Positions 1 through 9,605 of a stretch of DNA of 64,000 bases are shown piece by piece; position 1 is the stretch's first letter; every line of letters begins with the position of its first letter. The notes beneath the pieces were generated by a model. It saw only the letters and a program-made list of their open reading frames with translations, was not told the origin of the DNA and searched no databases. A program made the position numbers and the translations under genes. This DNA comes from DATFDN01 sp035685165 (GTDB lineage Bacteria > Pseudomonadota > Alphaproteobacteria > Acetobacterales > Acetobacteraceae): positions 186,001-250,000 of the forward strand of contig DASRBI010000008.1 in the NCBI GenBank assembly GCA_035685165.1, written 5' to 3'.

Positions 1-43
1 CGAGGCCTTCGATCGCGAGGAGGTGCTTCTGGCGGTAGGACAC
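1..43 (-). CDS. pyrB: Probable aspartate carbamoyltransferase, N-terminal fragment
   Basis: Reading leftward from a GTG codon at 43, the minus strand encodes MSYRQKHLLAIEGL and then leaves the window. GTG is the only ATG/GTG/TTG codon between here and an upstream in-frame stop near 110. The fragment resembles the N-terminal HLLGIEGL signature of aspartate carbamoyltransferase, which makes carbamoyl-aspartate in pyrimidine synthesis. Third codon positions are strongly GC-rich in this frame, more so than in the opposing plus frame. Only 14 residues are visible, so the family call is an inference from one short motif. Confidence 0.4.
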   Translation of the reverse strand, partial: MSYRQKHLLAIEGL

Positions 44-107
44 GCAAGGCTGTTGGCGGAACCGGCGGGCGCCGTCAACGATGCGGTAGGACTGTTTGGC
101 ACTCTCC

Positions 108-164
108 CCACCTCACCCCAACCCTCCTCGCCGCCCCAGCGGAGGGAGAGGCCGGTAGAGGTGG
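108..164. repeat. Nested inverted repeat downstream of livF
   Basis: Outer arms CCACCTC (108-114) and GAGGTGG (158-164) enclose inner arms CCCTCC (122-127) and GGAGGG (141-146). It resembles the other CCCTCTCC-type intergenic palindromes of this window (55494, 60716, 63375). It lies between the 3' end of livF and the gene at the left edge. It has no T-tract, so it is not a canonical intrinsic terminator. The rest of 44-231 holds nothing else I can support. Confidence 0.5.
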
Positions 165-231
165 GCGAAACACCGCAGAGCCGGCGTCAGATAACTAGGA
201 TTGCCCGAGGCCGCGATGGGTCACAGGCACC

Positions 232-932
232 TCAAAGCCCCAAATACCGATGCGCCACCTCCTGGTTGTCGCGCAACTCCGCCGAACCGCCCGACCACAC
301 CACGCGGCCCTTCTCCAGCACGTAGTGGCGGTCGGCGATGCGGGTAAGGGCGGCGAGGTTCTTGTCGATCACCAGGATCGACTGGCCGCGCGCCTTCAGC
401 CGCAGCAGCGCCTGCCAGATCGTCTCGCGGATCAGCGGCGCGAGCCCCTCCGTCGCCTCGTCCAGAATCAACAGGCGCGGATTGGTCATCAGCGCGCGGC
501 CGATGGCGAGCATCTGCTGCTCGCCGCCCGAAAGGAGCGCGCCCGGGCTGTGCAGCCGTGCCGCCAGTGGCGGAAACAGGTCGAGCACTTCGGCCAGAGT
601 CCACGGCGCCGCGGCACCGGCGAAGTTGGCGGCGGTCGCGATCAGGTTCTCGCGCACACTGAGATTGGGGAACACCTGCCGCCCCTCCGGCACGAGGCCG
701 AGGCCGGCGCGGGCGATGCGGAACGGCGGCAGGCCGTCGATGCGCGCGCCGTTCAGCCAAATCTCGCCCGCGCGCCGCGGCACGATCCCCATCAGGGCGA
801 GGACCGTGGTCGTCTTACCCATGCCGTTGCGGCCGAGCAGCGTCACCACCTCGCCCGCCGCAATCCCTAGACCGACGCCGAACAGCACTTGGCTGTCGCC
901 GTAACCGGCCTCCAATCCGGATACCGACAGCA

Positions 933-936
<4 letters not shown>
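232..936 (-). CDS. livF: Branched-chain amino-acid-type ABC transporter ATP-binding protein LivF
   Basis: This is the second ATPase (234 aa) of a LIV/HAAT importer, hydrolysing ATP on the cytoplasmic face of LivHM. It has a Walker A motif (GRNGMGKTT, about residues 35-43), the LivF-type signature LSGGEQQML, and Walker B LLILDEATEGLAP. Length is typical of LivF. Its ATG overlaps the livG stop by 4 bp, so it is the last gene of the livHMGF operon. The substrate cannot be read from sequence, since this family also carries amides, urea and aromatic acids, and no binding-protein gene is adjacent. Confidence 0.93.
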
Positions 937-1680
<744 letters not shown>

Positions 1681-1688
<8 letters not shown>

Positions 1689-2631
1689 GGGCGGGTGCGA
1701 TCCGGCGGCGGCGCAGGCGCTGGGCAAGTGCGCGGCGCGTGCGCGGGCGCGACAGCAGCACGACGGCGACCAGGATCGGGCCGAGCACCGCTTGCCAATG
1801 TTCGGTCCAGCCGGACAAGACCTGTTCCAGCAGCAGATAGATCGCCGCGCCGACCACCGGGCCGACCAGCGTCCCACGCCCGCCCAGGATCACCATCATC
1901 ATGATCTCGCCCGAGCGCGTCCAATGCATGATCGCCGGCGCCAGGAACTCCGTCTGATTGGCAAGCAGCATCCCGGCCACGCCGCACACCGTGCCGGCGA
2001 TGACGAAGGCCGCGAGCTGATAGTGGAACACGGGAAAGCCGAGCGCCGCCATGCGCCGCTCGTTCGATTTCGCCGCGCGGATGACGAGCCCGAAGCGCGA
2101 CCGCACGACACGCCGGCCGAGCAGCAGGAACACCGCCAGCGCGGCGAAGGTGACGTAGTAGAGGACGCGCGGATCATCCAGCGGCAGCCAGCGGCCGAAG
2201 TCGCTGTGCGTCGGGATGTTGAGCCCGTTGTCGCCGCCGAACTGATTGAGGCTTTCGCACAAGAAATAGATCATCTGGGCGAAGGCGAGCGTCAGCATGA
2301 TGAAAGTGGTGCCCCGCGTCCGCAGCGCCACGAACCCGATCACGAGCGCCGCCAGCCCCGAGCCTCCGGCGGCGAGCGCCAGATGGGCGAAGCCGTCGGT
2401 GAGGCCGAGCGCGACGGAAATGCCGACCGCGTAGGAGCCGATGCCGAGATAGGCGGCGTGGCCGAAGCTCACCATGCCGCCATAGCCGAGAATGAAGTCG
2501 AGGCTGAGCGCGGCGAGGCCGAAGATCATGATACGCGTGAACAGATCGAGCGCGAACTCCTGGCCCGCCAGCGGCACGAGCGCGAGCGCGAGCAGAGTGG
2601 CGGGCACCGCGGCGCGGCGCAGCACCGTCAT
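1681..2631 (-). CDS. livM: Branched-chain amino-acid-type ABC transporter permease LivM
   Basis: Integral inner-membrane permease (316 aa) with repeated hydrophobic helices and the LivM-type coupling region GRRVVRSRFGLVIRAAK near the middle, followed by the GGRGTLVGPVVGAA stretch typical of the family. The C-terminus is very Arg-rich. The start ATG at 2631 overlaps the livH stop by 4 bp, consistent with one transcript livH-livM-livG-livF. Confidence 0.92.
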
Positions 2632-3548
2632 CGCGTGCGGGGCGGGAACAGGCCCGCGGGCCGGAAGAACAGCACGAACGCCATCATCGCGTAGATCAGC
2701 AGCGAGGCGATGGCGGGGCCCGCGGCGTCGGCGGCATTGCGGTTCACGATCAGCGCCAGCAGCGGGCGCAAATAGGCGCGGCCCATCGTGTCGGTGATGC
2801 CGATCAGCAGGGCGGCGACGAAGCTGCCACGCACCGAACCGATGCCGCCGATGACGATCACCACGAAAGCGAGGATTAGGAAATCGTCACCCATGCCGGA
2901 TTCGACGGTGAAGATCGGCCCGGCCATCGCACCGGCGAGTGCTGCCAGGCCCGCGCCGAGGCAGAAGACGAGCGTGTAAAGGAGCGCGATGTTCACACCG
3001 AGCGCGCCCACCATCATGCGGTTCGACGCGCCGGCGCGGATCAGCGCGCCGAGCCGCGTGCGCCCGATCAGCACGTAAAGCAGCGCCGCGACCAGCAGGC
3101 CGACGCCAGTGACGACCAGCCGGTAGAGCGGATAGGGCGCGCCGAACAGGCTGATCTGGCCGGAGAGGAACGCCGGCACCTGGGCATAGAGCGCGGTGGC
3201 GCCCCAGATCATTCGCACCGCCTCGTTGAAAAACAGGATGAGGCCGAAGGTGGCGAGCACCTGATCGAGATGATCGCCGTCGTAGAGCGCGCGGAAAATG
3301 CCGATCTCGATCGCGGCGCCCACCGCCACCGCGGCGGCGATGGCAAGAGCGAGCGCGGCGGGAACCGAGCGCCATTCATTGAAGCTCGCGGCGGCGACAT
3401 AGGCGCCGATCATATAAAGCGAGCCGTGCGCCAGGTTGATCAGGTTCATGATGCCGAAGATCAGGGTCAGCCCCGCCGCCATCAGAAACAGCGTCATGCC
3501 GAACTGCACCCCGTTCAGCAGCTGCTGCAGCGCGAGCGAGGCGGTCAT
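2628..3548 (-). CDS. livH: Branched-chain amino-acid-type ABC transporter permease LivH
   Basis: Partner permease (306 aa), rich in hydrophobic segments. The N-terminal LTLIFGIMNLINLAHGSLYMIGAY stretch (about residues 27-50, LivH-like) and GGIGSVRGSFVAALLIG near the C-terminus are characteristic. It forms the membrane channel with LivM. It is the first liv gene and begins only 19 bp after the mqo stop, so mqo and liv may be cotranscribed. No binding protein is in the cluster; the nearest candidate is the isolated gene at 36050. Confidence 0.92.
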   Translation of the reverse strand: MTASLALQQLLNGVQFGMTLFLMAAGLTLIFGIMNLINLAHGSLYMIGAYVAAASFNEWRSVPAALALAIAAAVAVGAAIEIGIFRALYDGDHLDQVLATFGLILFFNEAVRMIWGATALYAQVPAFLSGQISLFGAPYPLYRLVVTGVGLLVAALLYVLIGRTRLGALIRAGASNRMMVGALGVNIALLYTLVFCLGAGLAALAGAMAGPIFTVESGMGDDFLILAFVVIVIGGIGSVRGSFVAALLIGITDTMGRAYLRPLLALIVNRNAADAAGPAIASLLIYAMMAFVLFFRPAGLFPPRTR

Positions 3549-3567
3549 GCGCGGCCGCCGGGCACGG

Positions 3568-5067
3568 TCAAATGTTCTCTATCTTCAGCACCGGCGCGGT
3601 CTCGGCGCGGATGCGGCGGCAGGCATCGGCGTCGTGCTTGAGGTCGATCCCGTAGGTAGGGATGATCTCCTTGAGCTTCGGCAGCCAGCCGTCCGGCGTG
3701 AGCTCTGGGCCGAAGCACTTTTCCAGGACGCCGATGGCGATGAAGGCGGCGGTGGAGGCACCGGGCGAGGCGCCGAGCAGCGCGACGATCGACCGGTCGG
3801 CGGCCGCCACCAGCTCGGTGCCGAACTCCAAAACGCCGGTGTGCGCGGGATCGGGCTTGATCACCTGTACGCGCTGGCCGGCGACCGCCTCTTTCCAGTC
3901 GGGGCGCCGGGCGGTGGGAAAGAATTGTTGAAGGGTCGCGAACTGGTGGCGGCTCGTTTGCAACACCTGGGCGATCAGGTACTCCGACAGCGCCGCGTCG
4001 TCGCGGGCGACCGCGAGCAGCGGCAGGATATTGCCCGGCTCGATGGAGCGGAACAGGTCGGTCAGCGACCCATGCTTGAGGAAGCGGGTCGAGAACCCGG
4101 CGTACGGCCCGAACAGCAACGACTTCTTGCCGCCGATGATTCGCGTGTCGAGATGCGGCACCGACATGGGCGGCGAGCCGACCGCCGCCTTGCCGTAAAC
4201 CTTGGCATGGTGGCGGTGGCTGACCGCGTCCACGTCGCAGCGCAGCCAGATGCCGCTGACCGGGAAGCCGCCATAGCCGTGCCCCTCCGGGATGCGCGAT
4301 TTCTGCAGCAGCTCGAGCGCGCCGCCGCCGGCGCCGATGAACACGAACTTGGCGGTGATCGTGCGGGTGCCGCCTTGTTCCAGGTCCTCGATCCCGACCC
4401 GCCAACGTCCGCTTTCGGCGCGGTCGAGCGCGACGACGTGATGGCGGTAATGCACCGAGAAGCCCGGCTGCGCGGCGAGATGGCCGACCAGCAGGTGCGT
4501 CAGCGAGCCGTAATCGACGTCGGTGCCGGTGATGATGCGGGTGGCGGCGATCGGCTGCGCCGGGTCGCGCCCCTCGATGATCAGCGGCGCCCAGGCGGCG
4601 ATCTGCTTGGCATCCTCACTGTACTCCATCCCATGATAGCAGTGATGCGCCGACATTTCCTTGTAGCGCGCGCGCAGGAAGGCGACGTTCTCCTTGCCCC
4701 AGACGAAACTCATGTGCGGGCAGGGATGGATAAAGGCGCGCGGATCGGCGATCGCGCCCTGCTTGACGAGATAAGACCAGAGCTGGCGCGACAGGTCGAA
4801 CTCGGTGTTCACCTCCAGCGCCTTGGAGATATCGACGCTGCCGTCCGGCCGCTCGGGCGTGTAATTCAGCTCGCAATTGGCCGCGTGGCCGGTGCCCGCG
4901 TTGTTCCAGGCCTGCGAGCTTTCCTGCGCGCAATCGTCGAGCGTCTCTAGCATGACGATCGACAGCGACGGTTCGAGCTCCTTCAGCATGATGCCGAGCG
5001 TCGCGCTCATGATCCCGGCGCCGATCAGCACGACATCGGGCGCATCTGCCATGGCGGTCTGGCTCAT
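3568..5067 (-). CDS. mqo: Malate:quinone oxidoreductase
   Basis: FAD-dependent, membrane-associated enzyme (499 aa) that oxidises L-malate to oxaloacetate and passes electrons to quinone in the TCA cycle. The FAD-binding motif GAGIMSATLG lies at residues 16-25. Family-specific blocks follow: SSQAWNNAGTGHAANCELNY, KYVFIGAGGGAL-like FVFIGAGGGAL, FPVSGIWLRC, and the C-terminal ALLGASPGASTA. Length fits the Mqo family. A clear AAGGAG ribosome site precedes the ATG. The neighbours are a cupin gene upstream and livH 19 bp downstream. Confidence 0.95.
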   Translation of the reverse strand: MSQTAMADAPDVVLIGAGIMSATLGIMLKELEPSLSIVMLETLDDCAQESSQAWNNAGTGHAANCELNYTPERPDGSVDISKALEVNTEFDLSRQLWSYLVKQGAIADPRAFIHPCPHMSFVWGKENVAFLRARYKEMSAHHCYHGMEYSEDAKQIAAWAPLIIEGRDPAQPIAATRIITGTDVDYGSLTHLLVGHLAAQPGFSVHYRHHVVALDRAESGRWRVGIEDLEQGGTRTITAKFVFIGAGGGALELLQKSRIPEGHGYGGFPVSGIWLRCDVDAVSHRHHAKVYGKAAVGSPPMSVPHLDTRIIGGKKSLLFGPYAGFSTRFLKHGSLTDLFRSIEPGNILPLLAVARDDAALSEYLIAQVLQTSRHQFATLQQFFPTARRPDWKEAVAGQRVQVIKPDPAHTGVLEFGTELVAAADRSIVALLGASPGASTAAFIAIGVLEKCFGPELTPDGWLPKLKEIIPTYGIDLKHDADACRRIRAETAPVLKIENI

Positions 5068-5092
5068 TGCGGCTCTCCTTTGGCAGTGCCGG

Positions 5093-5476
5093 TCAGGCCG
5101 GCTTGAAAGGCACGCGGACGCCCGGCGCGAGGATCACGTAAACCCGCCGCCAGGGCTGCCCGTCGACCAGCCGCCAGCTATGGCCGGTGCCGGCCGTATC
5201 CTCGGCGAGCAAGACGTCGCCCGGGCGGATGGTGAAGTGCGCGCCGGCGCGGGTTTGGAAATCGAGCGTGCCGCTGAGGGTGATGACGAACTGCCGCGCC
5301 GGCGCGTCGTGCCAGGCGAAGGTGCCGCCGGCGCTGGTTTCCTGAAACGAGATCGAGACGGCGCCCGCCTTCGCGCTGAGCAAGTCGCCGCGCGCGCCCT
5401 CCGCCAGCTCGATGGCGCCATCCTCGAAACGGGAATTGCCGTCCTCGCCGGTCCAGATCCGCACGCACCGGATCAT
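5093..5476 (-). CDS. Small cupin-domain protein
   Basis: A 127-aa single-domain cupin. Strand-rich sequence contains a first cupin motif around FAWHDAPARQFVITLSGTLDF and a second around IRPGDVLLAEDTAGTGHSW. The first motif has H and Q in place of the usual HxH pair, so metal binding is uncertain. An AGAGGA site precedes the ATG. It sits just upstream of mqo on the same strand (25-bp gap). The function is unknown; many such proteins are sugar- or small-acid-binding enzymes or sensors. Confidence 0.8.
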   Translation of the reverse strand: MIRCVRIWTGEDGNSRFEDGAIELAEGARGDLLSAKAGAVSISFQETSAGGTFAWHDAPARQFVITLSGTLDFQTRAGAHFTIRPGDVLLAEDTAGTGHSWRLVDGQPWRRVYVILAPGVRVPFKPA

Positions 5477-5721
5477 CGCTTTCCTCTCCGCCCTTCCCGC
5501 CGGAAACCGAGGCTAAACCGCGGGGAAGGCCGGTGTCGATGCCGTATCGTGAGACGTCGAAGCGAGCCGAGGCGGAGTCGCGCGGTACGACGGCGTTCAA
5601 CTGAGGCCGATCCGACCATTTGCTCTCGCGTCCCGGGCCGATCGTGCCTATGTTCCTGCCCTACGAATTCGCAAGCCGCACGTTGCGTCCGCCGCGAAGG
5701 CAAGCGACGCAGGAGAGCCAG

Positions 5722-5922
5722 ATGCAGAAGCACCGTTTTCGCGCCGGCGACCGTGTTGTGGTCTCCGATCCCGCCAACGGCAACGTGAGGCCGGGCGTCT
5801 ACACCATCATCCGCGCCCTGCCGGTCAGCAGCAACGGGTGCGAATACCGCGCGAAAAGCGCGCTCGACACGTTCGAGCGGATCGTGGAAGAGGCCTCGCT
5901 GCGTCCCGCCAAGGACGGCTGA
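5722..5922 (+). CDS. Small conserved-looking protein of unknown function
   Basis: A 66-aa basic N-terminus plus beta-rich protein (MQKHRFRAGDRVVVSDPANG...). I chose the ATG at 5722 because an AGGAGAG site lies 5 bp upstream; the open frame extends to 5620 but without a ribosome site. The layout (a GDRV strand, VYTIIRALP, EYRAKSALDTFERIVEE) resembles short uncharacterised proteins common in Rhizobiales and Rhodospirillales that have an SH3-like look. It stands alone between divergent genes. No function can be assigned. Confidence 0.65.
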   Translation: MQKHRFRAGDRVVVSDPANGNVRPGVYTIIRALPVSSNGCEYRAKSALDTFERIVEEASLRPAKDG

Positions 5923-6112
5923 CGCACGGCGCGCCGGATCACCGGGGCGCAGCTCGCGCAATATCGGCCGATGCGCCACACGTGCCGGTCCAAAAGACGC
6001 AAAAGTCAGGCGCGTCGGACATCGCTGTCGCGGTCTTAAGCTATGCTTCGTCGCAGGCGTGGAACAAGGGGCTTGCCCGAGCTACAGTCCGGCAAAGGAT
6101 GAGGCGCATCTC

Positions 6113-7303
6113 ATGAAGCTGGAGGGATACGTCGACAAGTTTGACCGCACCTCCGTCAGTGGCTGGGCGTGCGACGTTGCATCGCCCAGCCGCGTCCTGA
6201 AGCTCTGCGTCTGGGTGAACGATGCCGTCGCAGCGATCGTCGAAGCGAGCATTCTTCGCGAGGACCTCGGTGCCCGCACTGGAAAATACGGCGACAGACG
6301 GCATGGGTTCGAGCACCGTTTTGTCCCTCCCCTCGCGGGATATGCCCGCCACCAGATCCGGATCACCGAGGCCGAAAGCGGTGAGGCGATCCCGAGCGGG
6401 ACCCGCACGATCGAACCCGACTGGCGGCAGGACGGGCTGCGGCCGGTGCTGATCTCGGCGGTGGGACGCTCGGGCACCACGCTCCTGATGAACCGGCTCG
6501 CGCAAGCGCAGGACATCGTGGTCGCCGATCTCTATCCGTTCGAGGTACGGCTGCTTTCCTATTACGCGACGGCGCTCCGCACCCTCACCAGCCCGGCCGA
6601 TTTCGCCCGCTCAATGCATCCTGACCGGCTGGAGGGAAACGGTTTCACGGTCGGGTTCAACCCGTTCTCACATCCCGACTACAAGCCGGTGTTCCGCGAC
6701 CCGAAGATCGCCGAGGAACTGTTCTTCGGCACCGCGCCGCTGATCCTCGCCAGCGCCTTCGGCAACCTCGTCACCGAGTACTACAAGCGCCTCGCCGGCG
6801 ATCAGCGATGCGGAACGGCCCGCATGTTCGCGGAGAAGAACAACAACATCGACGATCGGACGCGCGACTTCACCCGGCTTGCGTTCGGCGAAATAAGGGA
6901 AATCGTGCTGGTGCGCGATCCCCGCGACACCTATGCATCGCGCCTGCGCTACTTCAAGGGCGCCGATTCCGAACAGCTCTTCGCCGAGATGAGCCAGGCC
7001 TGCCACCGACTGTGCGAGCTTCGGGCGACGGCAACCGCCGATATGCTGTTCGTTCGCTACGAGGACATGGTGAACGAGCCGCGGGCCTGCTTTGCCCGGA
7101 TCGCGCGGTTTCTCGGCTGTGGCATCGCGGCCGAGGGCGATCCGGCTCGCGAGGGCGCCACCTTCCGCGAACATGCGACCAGCGAGTCGCTCACCGCCTC
7201 CATCGAGCGGTGGCGCAAGGACCTCGATCCGACGCGGATCGCGCGGGCAAACGATTACTGGAGCGAGTTCCTGAAGGCGTTCGGATACGACGCCGGCTTG
7301 TAG
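6113..7303 (+). CDS. Sulfotransferase with an N-terminal polysaccharide-associated beta domain
   Basis: A 396-aa protein. Residues about 110-390 are a sulfotransferase: a PAPS 5'-phosphosulfate loop GRSGTTLL (118-125) and a 3'-phosphate motif LVRDPRDTYASRLR (267 on), which would transfer sulfate from PAPS to a hydroxyl. Residues 1-100 carry a VSGWACD...REDL...RHGFEH pattern. I know this pattern from the N-terminal accessory domains of glycosyltransferases and methyltransferases in capsule or exopolysaccharide loci. I chose the ATG at 6113 because GGATGAGG lies 8 bp upstream. The gene stands alone, and its acceptor is unknown but plausibly a surface glycan. Confidence 0.82.
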   Translation: MKLEGYVDKFDRTSVSGWACDVASPSRVLKLCVWVNDAVAAIVEASILREDLGARTGKYGDRRHGFEHRFVPPLAGYARHQIRITEAESGEAIPSGTRTIEPDWRQDGLRPVLISAVGRSGTTLLMNRLAQAQDIVVADLYPFEVRLLSYYATALRTLTSPADFARSMHPDRLEGNGFTVGFNPFSHPDYKPVFRDPKIAEELFFGTAPLILASAFGNLVTEYYKRLAGDQRCGTARMFAEKNNNIDDRTRDFTRLAFGEIREIVLVRDPRDTYASRLRYFKGADSEQLFAEMSQACHRLCELRATATADMLFVRYEDMVNEPRACFARIARFLGCGIAAEGDPAREGATFREHATSESLTASIERWRKDLDPTRIARANDYWSEFLKAFGYDAGL

Positions 7304-7453
7304 GGCGCATGGCACGCGCCGCGCACAGGCTGGAGCGCATTCGTGCTGAACAAAAGCAAGTCGCGACCAGTGAACCGTCGTGCCCGGCCTCGGTTTCGCG
7401 ACACGTTCGCCGCATGCCGACTATTCTAGCGCCCATAGCGCGGCGCCGGCGCC

Positions 7454-8329
7454 TCAGCGTCCTTCCACGAACCGGTAGCGGAAAGTCTCCGCATCGCGCC
7501 GCACGTGCCCCGCCGTCGGGCCAGGAAAATGGATCGGCAGCAGCAGCGTGTCGGTTTCCGCCACGCCGTCGAGAAAACGCCGCCGCGAGCGAATGCCTTC
7601 CTCCGCGTCCCAGTCGAAGATCGTGTACAGCGCCGGGTCGCGGCATTGCAGGGCGTGGTGCATCAGATCGCCTGTCACCACCGCGCGCTGCCCGCCGGAG
7701 GCGATGTTGACGCAGCAATGGCAGGGCGAATGGCCCGGCGTCGGCGTGAGCGTGATCAGGTCGTCGAGGGCGAAATCGTCGTCTACCAAAAGCGCCTGCC
7801 CTGCTTCGACAATCGGCCGGCAATTGTATTTCCAGACGTTACCGGGCGGATTGTCGCCGCGCCCGTCGGCCGCTTCCCAGGCGGCGTATTCGCGCTTGTG
7901 GAAAACGTATTTCGCCTTCGGAAAGGTCGGCACCCAGCGCCCGCCCCGCAGCTGCGTGTTCCAGCCGCAATGGTCGATATGCAGATGGGTGCAGAAAACG
8001 TAGTCGATATCCGCGAACCGCAGGCCGAGTGCATTGAAGCCGTCAAGCCACGGCTGCTTCGGAAAGTCCATCGGCGCCGGATAGCCCTTGTCCTCGCCGG
8101 TGCAGGTATCGACGAGGATCGTGTGCCTGGGCGTCCGCACGACAAAGGTCTGGTAGGTGATGACCATGCGGCCCGTCGCCGGGTCGAACACGAAGGGCTC
8201 CATCTCCGCCAGCCACCGCCGGCCCTTCTCCGGGTCGTAGGTCGGGAACATGTCCTCGGGCCGCCGCCAGGGGCCGTCGCGCTCGATGATGCTGTCGATC
8301 GTCACCTCGCCAATGCGGATCTGGCGCAT
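7454..8329 (-). CDS. MBL-fold metallo-hydrolase
   Basis: A 291-aa metallo-beta-lactamase-fold hydrolase with the zinc-binding motif THLHIDHCGWN (HxHxDH), a downstream HSPCHCCVN histidine, the metal-bridging aspartate in VVTGDLMHH, and the last histidine in LLPIHFPGP. This is the lactonase/quorum-quenching-like subgroup, but the substrate cannot be read. The ATG at 8329 is preceded by a strong GGGAGGAGGG site; the open frame continues upstream without one. It is transcribed alone, divergently from the quinone oxidoreductase gene. Confidence 0.87.
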   Translation of the reverse strand: MRQIRIGEVTIDSIIERDGPWRRPEDMFPTYDPEKGRRWLAEMEPFVFDPATGRMVITYQTFVVRTPRHTILVDTCTGEDKGYPAPMDFPKQPWLDGFNALGLRFADIDYVFCTHLHIDHCGWNTQLRGGRWVPTFPKAKYVFHKREYAAWEAADGRGDNPPGNVWKYNCRPIVEAGQALLVDDDFALDDLITLTPTPGHSPCHCCVNIASGGQRAVVTGDLMHHALQCRDPALYTIFDWDAEEGIRSRRRFLDGVAETDTLLLPIHFPGPTAGHVRRDAETFRYRFVEGR

Positions 8330-8575
8330 GATCCCTCCTCCCTTTTCCGCCCGCCGGGCCAGCATAGCGGGAAGCGGTGCGGAGGGAACCGGAACGCTCC
8401 GGCGATGTGGTGCGGGCATCACGATTGCAACAACAGCCGGATCGAGGTGCGGAACGAGCAGCTTTCGATCCCGCGCATCGCGGTGCCGGGCGCCGCCCAG
8501 CACGGCACGCCGGGCTGAGCTTGACCGGCGGGCACGGCACGGCTCCTTCTGGCGCAAACGATCGGGAGCCCGCGG

Positions 8576-9580
8576 ATGAGCAGCCTGCCGCACGAGATGA
8601 CCTTCATCGAAGCCGCGCAACCGGGCGGGCCGGAGGTGCTGCGCACCGCGCGCGGGCCGGTGCCGCAGCCTCGCGCGGACGAGGTGCTGATCCGGGTCGC
8701 GGCGGCAGGCGTGAACCGGCCCGATGTCGCGCAGCGCCAGGGCCATTATCCGCCACCGCCCGGCGCCAGCCCGGTCATCGGCCTGGAAGTAGCGGGCGAG
8801 GTGGTCGCCACCGGGCCCGAGGTGCGTGCGTTCGGCACGGGCGATCGCGTGTGCGGGCTGGCGAACGGCGGCGGCTATGCAGAGTTTTGCGCGATCCCCG
8901 CGACGCAATGCCTGCCCTGGCCCAAGGGCTACGACGCGGTGCGCGCGGCGGCGCTGCCGGAAACCTTTTTTACAGTCTGGGCCAATCTGTTCCAGCTCGG
9001 CCGGCTGTCGCGCGGCGAGCGGGCGCTGATCCATGGCGGCACCTCGGGCATCGGCGTCACCGCGCTCAGCCTGGGGCGTGAGTTCGGCGCCACGATGTAC
9101 GCGACCGCCGGATCAGACGAGAAATGCGCCGCCTGCGAGAAACTGGGCGCGGCGGCAGCGATCAATTACCGCAGCAAGGATTTCGCCGAGGAGATCAAGC
9201 GCCTGACGGACGGCCAGGGCGTGAACGTGATCCTGGACATGGTGGGCGGTCCCTATGCCGCGCGCAATCTGCGCTCACTCGCGATGGACGGGCGGCTGGT
9301 GCTGATCGCCTTTCTGGGCGGGCCGAAGGTGGAGAGTTTCGACCTCACGCCGGTGATGGTGCGCCGGCTGACGGTCACGGGCTCGACCATGCGTCCGCGC
9401 ACGACGGCGCAGAAGGCGGCGATCGCGGCGGAGCTGCGGGAAAAAGTATGGCCCGTGCTCGATGCCGGCCGCTGCGCGCCGGTGATCCACGCAACCTTCC
9501 CCTTGGCGCAGGCGGCGGAGGCGCACCGTCTGATGGAGAGCAGCGCGCATATCGGAAAGATCGTGCTGACGGTGGGATGA
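8576..9580 (+). CDS. NAD(P)H quinone oxidoreductase (PIG3/QOR-type)
   Basis: A 334-aa zinc-independent medium-chain dehydrogenase/reductase. An N-terminal GroES-like domain (AAGVNRPDVAQRQGHYPPPPG and GLEVAGEV) is followed by a Rossmann domain with a nucleotide-binding HGGTSGIGVTALSLG segment. The zinc-ligand cysteines of alcohol dehydrogenases are absent. It is closest to TP53I3/PIG3-like quinone oxidoreductases. GGGAG precedes the ATG. It ends 25 bp before the convergent acyl-CoA synthetase. Confidence 0.9.
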   Translation: MSSLPHEMTFIEAAQPGGPEVLRTARGPVPQPRADEVLIRVAAAGVNRPDVAQRQGHYPPPPGASPVIGLEVAGEVVATGPEVRAFGTGDRVCGLANGGGYAEFCAIPATQCLPWPKGYDAVRAAALPETFFTVWANLFQLGRLSRGERALIHGGTSGIGVTALSLGREFGATMYATAGSDEKCAACEKLGAAAAINYRSKDFAEEIKRLTDGQGVNVILDMVGGPYAARNLRSLAMDGRLVLIAFLGGPKVESFDLTPVMVRRLTVTGSTMRPRTTAQKAAIAAELREKVWPVLDAGRCAPVIHATFPLAQAAEAHRLMESSAHIGKIVLTVG

Positions 9581-9605
9581 CAAGCGCCGGGCAGTCAGTA
9601 CGGCA

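Noticed and set aside
23..325. Plus-strand ORF at the left edge
   Set aside because: It runs through the palindrome and into antisense livF; third-position GC favours the minus frame at 1-43.
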